From CAYJII01 sp964370225 (GTDB lineage: Bacteria > Bacillota > Clostridia > Oscillospirales > Ruminococcaceae), in the NCBI GenBank assembly GCA_964370225.1, contig CAYJII010000044.1:1-15740 (forward strand): a stretch of 15,740 bases of DNA, read 5' to 3'. Under the pieces are notes generated by a model that was given only the letters and a program-made list of their open reading frames with translations, searched no databases and was not told the origin of the DNA. Positions 1-6,536 of this stretch are shown in pieces (position 1 is the stretch's first letter; each line of letters opens with the position of its first letter). The translations under genes and the position numbers were made by a program.

Positions 1-44
1 TCACTTTTAAACAATTAATGTGTAACTTTGACAAAAACGAAGAA

Positions 45-64
45 AAAAGGACATATGTCCTTTT
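45..64. promoter_or_regulatory. Perfect 20-bp palindrome, possible CRP/FNR-type operator
   Basis: This stretch is its own reverse complement over 20 bp, with half-sites AAAAGGAC and GTCCTTTT around an ATAT centre. Its centre lies between bases 54 and 55. If transcription starts at about base 96, as the -10 box at 84-89 implies, the centre falls at -41.5, the classical position of a class II CRP/FNR-type activator site. The poor -35 sequence fits activator dependence. As RNA the same bases could form an 8-bp stem with a 4-nt loop followed by a T-rich run, so it could instead be a terminator for a gene upstream of the window. The dyad is certain; the role is inferred. Confidence 0.45.
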
Positions 65-89
65 GTTTTCGCTTTGAATATTATATAAT
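62..89 (+). promoter_or_regulatory. Putative promoter of the catabolic operon
   Basis: A perfect TATAAT -10 hexamer lies at 84-89. No good -35 hexamer sits 16-18 bp upstream; the T-rich bases at 61-67 are the best available and overlap the right edge of the palindrome at 45-64. The predicted transcript start is near base 96, which leaves a leader of about 72 nt before the first gene. A strong -10 with a weak -35 next to a dyad is typical of an activated promoter. Confidence 0.55.
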
Positions 90-100
90 ACAGACAATCT

Positions 101-153
101 AAAGAGTACAAGGGCGTGCCGAAAGACACCGCCTTGTACTCTTTTATTTTTTT
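101..153 (+). terminator. Strong intrinsic terminator-like hairpin in the operon leader
   Basis: Bases 101-113 pair perfectly with 132-144 (13 bp). The stem is extended by two short inner helices (115-116 with 130-131, and 117-118 with 127-128) with single bulged bases at 114 and 129, and is capped by the loop CCGAAAGA at 119-126. A T-run broken by one A spans 142-153. The ribosome binding site of the first gene (GAGGTGA, 154-160) follows directly. The hairpin begins only about 5 nt after the predicted transcript start, so it would act as a leader terminator unless the promoter call is wrong and it terminates an upstream gene. Confidence 0.75.
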
Positions 154-167
154 GAGGTGAGAAATCA

Positions 168-1076
168 ATGAACATTAGAAAAAACCAGATTACAGTTGGG
201 ATATGTATTTTATTAACAGCATTTTTCTTTGGCACTATGGAGATATCTTTAAAGCTTGCAGGGGTGCAATTCGATGCAATTCAATTGACGTTTTTAAGAT
301 TTTTCATAGGTGGAATAATTCTATTGCCATTTGCAATTATAGATTTGATAAAAAGAAAAGTTAAACTAACTATACATGACCTTATTTATTTATTGATACT
401 TGGAATAGTTTGCATATGTTTTAGCATGTTCTTATACCAGATAGGTGTAATGAGAACTAATGCAGGTTTAGCTGCAATTATTATTTCGATTAATCCAGTC
501 TTTACAATGATTTTTTCGCATTTTTTAGTATCGGATAAATTTACAGTAAAAAAGGCAATTGTCCTCGCTCTTAACGTAATCGGTTTAGTCATAGTAGCAA
601 ATCCTTTTAGTCTCGGTGAGGGAAATGACATTGTTGGAGTACTCATAGTTTTAGTAGCATCAGTAGCTTTTGGATTATATACCGCCTTAGGAAAAAAGAA
701 GATTGCAAAGCTTGGAGGAATGGCGCAAAATAGTTTTAGCTTTCTTTTGGGTAGTGGAATTTTACTAATAATAATGCTATTTATGAAATCACCTATCATC
801 AGCGGTATCACACTGGAAAATCTTTCATTAGTATTGTATTTAGGAGTATTTGTTACTGGAGTTGGATACTATTGTTTTGTAAAAGCAATACAGCTAAGCA
901 GTCCTTCTACAGCATCAATCGCTTTTTTCATAAAACCAATATTAGCAATTGTATTAGCATTTGTTATATTAGGCGAAACTATAACGATAAACAAGATTAT
1001 TGGGGTAAGCCTGGTAGTGGTAGGGTCGCTAATTAACATAGTAAAAGTAAAAAAACATAGTATCGGAGGAAAATAA
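168..1076 (+). CDS. DMT-superfamily EamA transporter
   Basis: This 302-residue, very hydrophobic protein has the length and pattern of EamA/DMT permeases: about ten predicted membrane helices arranged as two repeats (roughly residues 10-145 and 155-290). Family-like stretches include FLRFFIGGIILLPFA in the first repeat, and a second repeat with GYYCFVKAIQLSSPSTAS followed by a conserved late helix with ILGETIT. Members usually export amino acids or small metabolites from the cytoplasm. The ATG at 168 has a GAGGTGA site 7 nt upstream and is the first gene after the leader hairpin. The next gene begins one base after its stop codon, so it belongs to the catabolic operon. A role in exporting an end product of the pathway is inference; the substrate cannot be read from sequence. 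Confidence 0.9.
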   Translation: MNIRKNQITVGICILLTAFFFGTMEISLKLAGVQFDAIQLTFLRFFIGGIILLPFAIIDLIKRKVKLTIHDLIYLLILGIVCICFSMFLYQIGVMRTNAGLAAIIISINPVFTMIFSHFLVSDKFTVKKAIVLALNVIGLVIVANPFSLGEGNDIVGVLIVLVASVAFGLYTALGKKKIAKLGGMAQNSFSFLLGSGILLIIMLFMKSPIISGITLENLSLVLYLGVFVTGVGYYCFVKAIQLSSPSTASIAFFIKPILAIVLAFVILGETITINKIIGVSLVVVGSLINIVKVKKHSIGGK

Positions 1077-1077
1077 A

Positions 1078-2460
1078 ATGGAAAAAAAGATAGCGCAAGT
1101 TATTTCTGATTTAGTATTGGAGTTAAAATTTGAGATGTTACCCGAATATGCGATTAAGCATGCAAAAACTTTAACGCTTGACGTTTTAGCTTCAATGATT
1201 GGCACAAGAGATATTATATCTAGCAAAATAGCTCGAGAAATTGCTTGTGAAATGGGAGGACCTAAAGAGGCTAGCATTGTAGGAGAAAAAGACAAAGTAG
1301 CGCTACCGAATGCTGCATTTGCAAATGCGGTTCAGTGTTATGGGTTTGACTTTGTAGATGACCATAACGAATCTAATGCACATCCATCTCCAGTTACATA
1401 TCCAGTTAGCTTAGCGATAGCACAAATGCAAAAGTCAACTGGGAAAGAGTTTATTAATGCTGTTGCATTAGGTAATGAAGTGGTGTGCAGAATGGGGACT
1501 GCGTATCTGGGGGATATGTATTATCAAGGCTTTCACCCCACTTCTACATGCGGAACAATGGGGGCGGCGATTAGTGCGGCTAAACTGATGAAATTAACAC
1601 ATGAGCAAACCACTTATGCACAAGGTATAGCAGGTAGTATGGTAGCTGGACTGATGGCATGGAATTCAGAAGGCTCCTTTACAAAAAGGTTACAGGCAGG
1701 CCACCCTGCTATGAATGCGATAATAGCAGCTAGAATGGCGAAAAAAGGGTTTAATGGACCGTCTGATATATACGAGGGGAAAGATGGACTGCTACATGCA
1801 TACTCATATTTAGATCACTATGACAGTAAATATTTGACTGAAAAATTAGGAGAAAAATGGGAATTTGCAAGCTCAAGCATTAAAGTATACCCATGTTGTA
1901 GATATTCAGCAGGTCATTTGGACGCATGTCTTGAAATTGTGAAACTACATAGTCCTAAGGCAGACAAAATTAAAAAAATAATGATACGTTCATCGAAATA
2001 CACTATGAGATTACTTGCAGAAAAACGCAAGTGGACACCACAAAACATTGTTGATTTACAGTTTAGCATGCCATATCAAGCAGCGATTGCTTTTATAAAT
2101 GGTAAAGTTACTGTGGATGAGTTTGATGAAAAGTACATAAGTGATCCGTTGGTAAAAGATTTAATGAACAAAACTACAGTAGTTGAAGATGCAGAGTTTG
2201 AGGCGAGATATCCTGAGCATTATTCCAGTGCTGTGAAAATAACAATGCAAGATGGGACAGAATATGAAGCTGTTGTAGATGATCCGAAAGGCGATTGGAG
2301 AAATCCTGTGACATTAGATGATGTAAAAGAAAAGTTCAGATTTCTTGCAAATCGGGTGTATAGCGATACTAAAACAACTGAGGAAATTATATCATTTGTT
2401 GATAATTTAGAAAATCAAGATGATATGTCAATTTTAATGGAGCTGGTAAATACTAAATAA
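1078..2460 (+). CDS. MmgE/PrpD family protein
   Basis: This 460-residue soluble protein matches the MmgE/PrpD family in length and layout. It has an all-helical N-terminal domain with the segment around D91, D94, H96 and H102 (FDFVDDHNESNAHPSP), and a later lid-type domain with KVYPCCRYSAGH near residue 270. The family includes 2-methylcitrate dehydratase, cis-aconitate decarboxylase and iminodisuccinate epimerase, so it covers dehydration, decarboxylation and epimerisation of carboxylic acids. The operon lacks methylcitrate synthase and methylisocitrate lyase, so PrpD proper is unlikely. The start is set by GGAGGA at 1065-1070, inside the end of the preceding gene. Its place ahead of an importer and ring-degrading enzymes suggests it acts on the imported compound or a product, but its reaction is unknown. 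Confidence 0.85.
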   Translation: MEKKIAQVISDLVLELKFEMLPEYAIKHAKTLTLDVLASMIGTRDIISSKIAREIACEMGGPKEASIVGEKDKVALPNAAFANAVQCYGFDFVDDHNESNAHPSPVTYPVSLAIAQMQKSTGKEFINAVALGNEVVCRMGTAYLGDMYYQGFHPTSTCGTMGAAISAAKLMKLTHEQTTYAQGIAGSMVAGLMAWNSEGSFTKRLQAGHPAMNAIIAARMAKKGFNGPSDIYEGKDGLLHAYSYLDHYDSKYLTEKLGEKWEFASSSIKVYPCCRYSAGHLDACLEIVKLHSPKADKIKKIMIRSSKYTMRLLAEKRKWTPQNIVDLQFSMPYQAAIAFINGKVTVDEFDEKYISDPLVKDLMNKTTVVEDAEFEARYPEHYSSAVKITMQDGTEYEAVVDDPKGDWRNPVTLDDVKEKFRFLANRVYSDTKTTEEIISFVDNLENQDDMSILMELVNTK

Positions 2461-2463
2461 TAA

Positions 2464-2488
2464 AAAGCTTCGAAAGGAATGAAGTTTT
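2464..2488 (+). other. Intercistronic stem-loop presenting a ribosome binding site
   Basis: Bases 2464-2471 (AAAGCTTC) can pair with 2481-2488 (GAAGTTTT), giving 8 bp with one G-U pair around a 9-nt loop that contains the AAAGGA ribosome binding site. The ATG of the transporter ATPase follows immediately at 2489. The stem is AT-rich and marginal. It may tune translation of the importer relative to the gene upstream, or be chance in AT-rich sequence. Confidence 0.3.
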
Positions 2489-3259
2489 ATGAGTTTAAAA
2501 TCACAAATACAAATAAAAGATGTGAGCATGATCTATGGTGGAGGAAAAACACAGACAAATGCTTTGGACAAACTAAGTCTCGATATTGAAAAAGGTGAGT
2601 TTATTTCTCTGCTTGGCCCCTCGGGTTGTGGTAAAACTACATTGTTAAATATAATTGCTGATTTATTACAGCCAACAACGGGTAAAGTAATCATCAATGG
2701 CCTTACGCCAAAGCAAGCAAGACTTCGTGGGTACTATGGCATGGTGTTTCAAAGTCCAGTTTTATATGATTGGAGAACAGTAAGAAATAATGTTTGCTTG
2801 CCACTTGAACTTATAAAAATGCCGCGAAAAGAGCGTATAAAAAGAGCTGACGAAATGCTTGAGTTAGTGGGATTGAGTGACTATAAAAACCATCATCCAT
2901 ATGAGCTTTCCGGAGGTATGCAGCAAAGAGTAGGTATAGCGAGAGCGCTAGTGTTAAATCCAAGAATTTTATTTATGGATGAGCCATTTTCAGCATTGGA
3001 TGAATTTACAAGAGAAAAATTACACGAGGATTTACTTGAAATATGGCGCAAAACAAACAAAACTGTAATCTTTGTTACGCATAATATTGCAGAGGCGGCT
3101 TTTCTTTCAGACAGAGTATGCGTTTTATCGCCCCACCCAGGCAGGCTTTCTGCTATAGTCGATGTAAATATGCAAAGACCACGGGATATTAGCGTAAAAC
3201 AGACAGAAGAATTCAACAAATTAGTTACAAAGATTAGAAATAGCTTTGAGGGGGTTTAA
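2489..3259 (+). CDS. ABC transporter ATP-binding protein, NitT/TauT (SsuB/ThiZ-like) type
   Basis: This 256-residue cytoplasmic ATPase powers the importer encoded with the next three genes. All nucleotide-binding elements are present in order: Walker A GPSGCGKTT (43-51), Q-loop FQ (87-88), signature LSGGMQQR (140-147), Walker B ILFMDEP (160-166) with D-loop SALD, and the switch histidine H198 in VTHNIAEA. Length and motif spelling match the nitrate/sulfonate/taurine/pyrimidine importer class. A CysA-like extra C-terminal domain is absent. The ATG at 2489 follows an AAAGGA site with a somewhat long 10-nt spacing, inside a small stem-loop. The substrate is set by the binding protein, not by this subunit. 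Confidence 0.95.
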   Translation: MSLKSQIQIKDVSMIYGGGKTQTNALDKLSLDIEKGEFISLLGPSGCGKTTLLNIIADLLQPTTGKVIINGLTPKQARLRGYYGMVFQSPVLYDWRTVRNNVCLPLELIKMPRKERIKRADEMLELVGLSDYKNHHPYELSGGMQQRVGIARALVLNPRILFMDEPFSALDEFTREKLHEDLLEIWRKTNKTVIFVTHNIAEAAFLSDRVCVLSPHPGRLSAIVDVNMQRPRDISVKQTEEFNKLVTKIRNSFEGV

Positions 3260-3264
3260 AAGAT

Positions 3265-4059
3265 ATGAAAAGGCTATTATCCAAGAAAGCCACAATTATA
3301 TCCACTATAATTTGGATAGTGCTTATAGTTGCATTGTGGGAATATATTGCTTACGATTTAGAGATTGTAGCCAAAGACCCAATGTATCTACAAAAACTAC
3401 CGTCTTTGTTTGATATTTTTTCTAATATAATGACAAATTTATCTTCGCTGTTTCAAGCAGGAATAATTACAACTTCAAGAGCGATGTATGGATTGTTATT
3501 AGGCGGGATAATTGGGTATGTTGTAGCTTTGATATTAAGCTTTTCAAAAGTTTTAGAAAAAATGATTTTCCCACATTTGATAGTTTTTCAGATGATTCCG
3601 GTATTAGCTTTAGCACCGATTGTGTATACCATTTTAAAAGATCAAGATGTAGCGAGAATTACATTATCTGCATTCATTACTTTTTTTCCTGTAGTAATAA
3701 ATGTACATGCAGGATTAACTGAAATTGAACCAGAAAAAAGAAAACTGCTATTTTCATATGCAGCTGGTAAATATGAACTTATATGCAAATTATTAATCCC
3801 AGCTTCATTACCGTCACTTTTTACTGGTTTAAAGCTTGCAACACCTGCGGCTATAACAGCGGGGATATTGGTAGAAATGCTTGGAGCTGATAATGGAATT
3901 GGGATAAAAATAATTAGTGGCATATATTACGGTAGCGATGGCGCGTTAGCGTTTTGGGGAGCAGTTTTAGTAGCTGGCTTTTTGGGGATGATTGGGTATT
4001 CGGTTATTATTATAGCAGAAAAAATATTGATACCATGGTCAAAAAGAGAAGAGGAATAG
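3265..4059 (+). CDS. ABC transporter permease, NitT/TauT type (first of two)
   Basis: This 264-residue integral membrane protein has about six helices. A long cytoplasmic N-terminal extension is lacking; the first helix starts near residue 10. The ATPase-docking EAA-type loop lies around residues 165-200, where AAGKYELICKLLIPASLPSLFTGLKLA fits the SsuC/TauC/ThiX pattern (AxGAxxxxxxxxVxLPxxxPxIxxGLxxA). It should pair with the following permease to form a heterodimeric channel in the cytoplasmic membrane. The start is supported by a GAGGGGG site at 3248-3254, and the gene begins 5 nt after the ATPase stop codon. Confidence 0.93.
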   Translation: MKRLLSKKATIISTIIWIVLIVALWEYIAYDLEIVAKDPMYLQKLPSLFDIFSNIMTNLSSLFQAGIITTSRAMYGLLLGGIIGYVVALILSFSKVLEKMIFPHLIVFQMIPVLALAPIVYTILKDQDVARITLSAFITFFPVVINVHAGLTEIEPEKRKLLFSYAAGKYELICKLLIPASLPSLFTGLKLATPAAITAGILVEMLGADNGIGIKIISGIYYGSDGALAFWGAVLVAGFLGMIGYSVIIIAEKILIPWSKREEE

Positions 4060-4069
4060 GGGGATTAAA

Positions 4070-4840
4070 ATGAATAGTAAAGTAATAAATATTGTTTCCC
4101 CTTTATTGTTTGGTATAGTAGTTGTTGTTTTTTGGGAATTTGGAGGAGTGCATGAGTTATTGCAACTAAAAAAGTATCAGCTACCAATTCCCAGCGAAAT
4201 AGCACAGGCGATGATACAGGAAAATCAAGCTATTATAAGCAATACATTATGGACTTTGCAAGAAGCAGTTATCGGAATATTGATAGGTTCAACTATAGGA
4301 ATAGTTATAGCGATTATAGCTTCGTGTTTGCCTAAATTTGGCAAAGTGGGACTATCAATTATAGGTGCACTTAACGCTATTCCAATGATAGCAATGTCAC
4401 CGATAATGAATAACTGGTATGGTATGGGAATGGAGTCAAAAATAGCAGTTGTAGCAATGTTCACAATGGCTGCTATGGCAATAAATGCATATAGAGGGTT
4501 AACTAATTTAAAACCTTTTTCACTTAATATGATGAAATTATATGGGGCTGATGTATTAACTATATTTTTAAAACTTAGGCTTCCCAATAGCCTACCTTAC
4601 ATATTAACTGCGCTAAAGATAAGCACAACAACAGGTTTAATGGCAGCAATATGTAGCGAGTTTTTCACATCAATAAAAGGCATAGGGTACGACTTGTCCG
4701 TACAAATAAAATTATCGCAAATGCCAATGGCATGGGCATATATTGTGGTGTCGGCTGGATTAGGAATACTGATGTATATGATAATATCAGTTGTCGAAAA
4801 AACCGCTCTAAAATGGCATACATCACAAAGAAAAAACTAA
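4070..4840 (+). CDS. ABC transporter permease, NitT/TauT type (second of two)
   Basis: This 256-residue hydrophobic protein is a second, divergent permease of the same family. Its EAA-type loop is GADVLTIFLKLRLPNSLPYILTALKIS, near residues 163-190. About six membrane helices are predicted, starting near residue 7. Two different permease genes imply a heterodimeric channel, whereas many SsuBC/ThiXYZ importers use a homodimer. A similar two-permease layout is seen in importers annotated for pyrimidines or riboflavin. The ATG at 4070 follows an AGGGGG site; spacing to the previous gene is 10 nt. Confidence 0.93.
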   Translation: MNSKVINIVSPLLFGIVVVVFWEFGGVHELLQLKKYQLPIPSEIAQAMIQENQAIISNTLWTLQEAVIGILIGSTIGIVIAIIASCLPKFGKVGLSIIGALNAIPMIAMSPIMNNWYGMGMESKIAVVAMFTMAAMAINAYRGLTNLKPFSLNMMKLYGADVLTIFLKLRLPNSLPYILTALKISTTTGLMAAICSEFFTSIKGIGYDLSVQIKLSQMPMAWAYIVVSAGLGILMYMIISVVEKTALKWHTSQRKN

Positions 4841-4853
4841 AGGAGAATTTATT

Positions 4854-5918
4854 ATGAAAAAAAGCAAATTATTATCACTATTAATGGCACTAACTCTAGC
4901 AGTAAGCATTGGTTTAACAGGATGCACACCACAAGAAGATGCATCCGGTGATGACTTATCATCACCAACAGACGATTCTGTAAATGAAGAGTTAACAACT
5001 GTAACACTACAATTAAAATGGTTGCCTTCAGTTCAGTTTATGGGATTTTATGTTGCAAAAGATTTAGGATATTATGAAGAAGAAGGAATTGAAATTGAAA
5101 TTCTTTCAGGTGGACCGGATATCGTTGCAGCAAATCAAGTTTCAATCGGCGCTGCGGATGTTGGAGTCCATAATCTTTATAGTTTGTTACCGTTTGAAGA
5201 GCAAGAGCAACCTGTCACTATGATTGGACAAGTTTTTCAAAGCGGGTCACTAATTTTAGTTTCAAAAGCAGAGTCAGGAATCGAAACTCCAGAAGATTTA
5301 GTAGGCAAAACAGTAGGTGGCTGGCTAGGTGTAGCTGATTACCCTATCTATGCACTACTCGACAAATATGAAATTAACAAAGACACAGATTTAACTTTAG
5401 CTAATCAAGGAACAACAATGGATTCATTTCTAAGTGGAGAACTTGATGTTGCAAGTGCTACTGTGTATAACGAATACTTACTATTGCTATCGAGTGGATT
5501 AAGCGAAGATGAACTCAATATCATTGATTTTGATGAAGAGGATTGTGGAATGCTAGAGGATACTATTATAGCTAATACAGAATGGCTAGCAAAAAATCCT
5601 GAGCTTGCAGAGGGCTTTTTAAGAGCAACAATGAAAGGTTGGTCATATGCTACTGCGAATTCACAAGAAGCAGCTGAAATTGTTTGGAATTACTTAGATC
5701 AAGCGAGCACTAATATTGAGCACCAAACTGCTTCTGCTGAAAAAGTAGCTTCGCTAGTTGCGCCAAATGGCACTGAATTAGAAAAAATGTGTGCTATCAA
5801 CGATGATATTGTCAACAGTACTGCTACTATCGCACAAAAATATGGCATTATCGAAGAAATTCCAGAAAATATTTATGATAGTAGTGTAATTGAAGCTGTA
5901 TTAGCTAGCTTAGAATAA
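4854..5918 (+). CDS. ABC transporter substrate-binding lipoprotein, NMT1/THI5 family
   Basis: This 354-residue protein captures the substrate outside the cell for the preceding transporter. A lipoprotein signal peptide is clear: basic MKKSK, a hydrophobic stretch, and the lipobox LTGC with the acylated cysteine at C24. An acidic, Ser/Thr/Pro-rich linker follows (about 25-48). The mature domain opens with LQLKWLPSVQFMGFYVAKDLGYYEEEGIEIEI and SGGPD, the hallmark pattern of NMT1/THI5-like binding proteins. Characterised relatives bind thiamine-precursor pyrimidines (ThiY) or riboflavin, and others sit beside pyrimidine-catabolic genes. A pyrimidine-like ligand is therefore plausible here but not proven. 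The start is supported by AAGGAGA just upstream. No TPP riboswitch or thiamine biosynthesis gene is nearby, which argues against a thiamine role. Confidence 0.93.
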   Translation: MKKSKLLSLLMALTLAVSIGLTGCTPQEDASGDDLSSPTDDSVNEELTTVTLQLKWLPSVQFMGFYVAKDLGYYEEEGIEIEILSGGPDIVAANQVSIGAADVGVHNLYSLLPFEEQEQPVTMIGQVFQSGSLILVSKAESGIETPEDLVGKTVGGWLGVADYPIYALLDKYEINKDTDLTLANQGTTMDSFLSGELDVASATVYNEYLLLLSSGLSEDELNIIDFDEEDCGMLEDTIIANTEWLAKNPELAEGFLRATMKGWSYATANSQEAAEIVWNYLDQASTNIEHQTASAEKVASLVAPNGTELEKMCAINDDIVNSTATIAQKYGIIEEIPENIYDSSVIEAVLASLE

Positions 5919-5936
5919 TTTGAATGGAGCATTAAT

Positions 5937-6536
5937 ATGTCTTTACATAAAAAAGATGCCAGAGGAAAACAAATTGTTTTTGTTGCAAACTGTATACTCA
6001 ACTCAAACAACAAAGTGTATGAGTTTGCAAGGTATAAGGGAATGTTTTCACAAGTAGTAAAAATATTAGATGATAATGGATTTGGAATTATTCAACTACC
6101 TTGTCCTGAAACTTTATATATGGGGAATCAGCGTTGGTGGAATAGTAGAAATTTGTATGATAATGTAGGTTATCGCAATATATGTAAAACATTATCGATG
6201 CCTATGGTTGATTATATTGATAACTATTATAAAGTTGGGTATGAAGTAAGTGCAATTTTAACATGCGATGGTTCACCTTCTTGTGGCATTAACTACTCTA
6301 GTTATTGTGAAGATTGGGGCGGCAGGCCAAAAGAAATTTCTAGATCATTAGTAAAAAAACCAGGGATTTTCATGGAAGAATTTATTGACTTGATTAAAAG
6401 TCGCGGTTTAAAAACACCGCCGATTTACGGTTTAGCAATGGATGATAGGGAAAAAAGTAATGAAGAGATTTTGTTAGACTTTCAACACTATATTGAAAGT
6501 CTAACAAAAATACAAGGAGGTGACTGTTTTGCCTAG
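5937..6536 (+). CDS. TudS/DUF523-related putative iron-sulfur desulfidase
   Basis: This 199-residue protein shows the spaced motifs of DUF523, whose characterised member TudS removes sulfur from 2-thiouracil using a three-cysteine Fe4S4 cluster. Visible here are NC at C19, LPCPE with C56 and E58, and a TCDGSPSCG segment with C110, S113 and C116. C19, C56 and C116 are the likely cluster ligands; E58 and S113 match positions I recall as catalytic in TudS. It is longer than classical members (about 150-160 residues), with an extra C-terminal part after about residue 120 and additional cysteines C83 and C110. It resembles a clostridial subgroup that I recall being named after C. difficile CD3072; this comes from memory. 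Its stop codon overlaps the preA start by 8 bp, so it is translationally linked to ring reduction. Its substrate is inferred. Confidence 0.75.
   Translation: MSLHKKDARGKQIVFVANCILNSNNKVYEFARYKGMFSQVVKILDDNGFGIIQLPCPETLYMGNQRWWNSRNLYDNVGYRNICKTLSMPMVDYIDNYYKVGYEVSAILTCDGSPSCGINYSSYCEDWGGRPKEISRSLVKKPGIFMEEFIDLIKSRGLKTPPIYGLAMDDREKSNEEILLDFQHYIESLTKIQGGDCFA
6514..6520 (+). promoter_or_regulatory. Ribosome binding site that decides the preA start
   Basis: Bases 6514-6523 read AAGGAGGTGA, a full match to the 3' end of 16S rRNA. The GTG at 6520 lies inside this site and cannot be the start. The TTG at 6529, 8 nt after the GGAGG core, is the sensible start and makes the protein begin MPSLRTNF. The site is inside the coding sequence of the upstream desulfidase-like gene. 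Confidence 0.85.

Noticed and set aside
28..57. TTGACA at 28-33 as a -35 box
   Set aside because: At 17-18 bp spacing the bases are ACATAT/CATATG, a poor -10 inside the palindrome, and the good TATAAT at 84-89 is too far away.
96..153. Known riboswitch in the leader (TPP, guanidine-II, xanthine NMT1 motif, T-box)
   Set aside because: The conserved sequences I know for these classes (for example the TPP CTGAGA core, ACGR hairpin loops, or the T-box GGTGGNACC) are absent; there is just one bulged hairpin.
2489..5918. Thiamine-precursor (ThiXYZ), taurine or nitrate importer
   Set aside because: The family is shared, but no thiamine, sulfonate or nitrate genes and no TPP riboswitch are nearby; the neighbours are ring-degrading enzymes, so no thi, tau or ssu name is given.
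6520..6528. GTG at 6520 as the preA start
   Set aside because: The codon is inside the perfect AAGGAGGTGA ribosome binding site; the TTG at 6529 has proper spacing.
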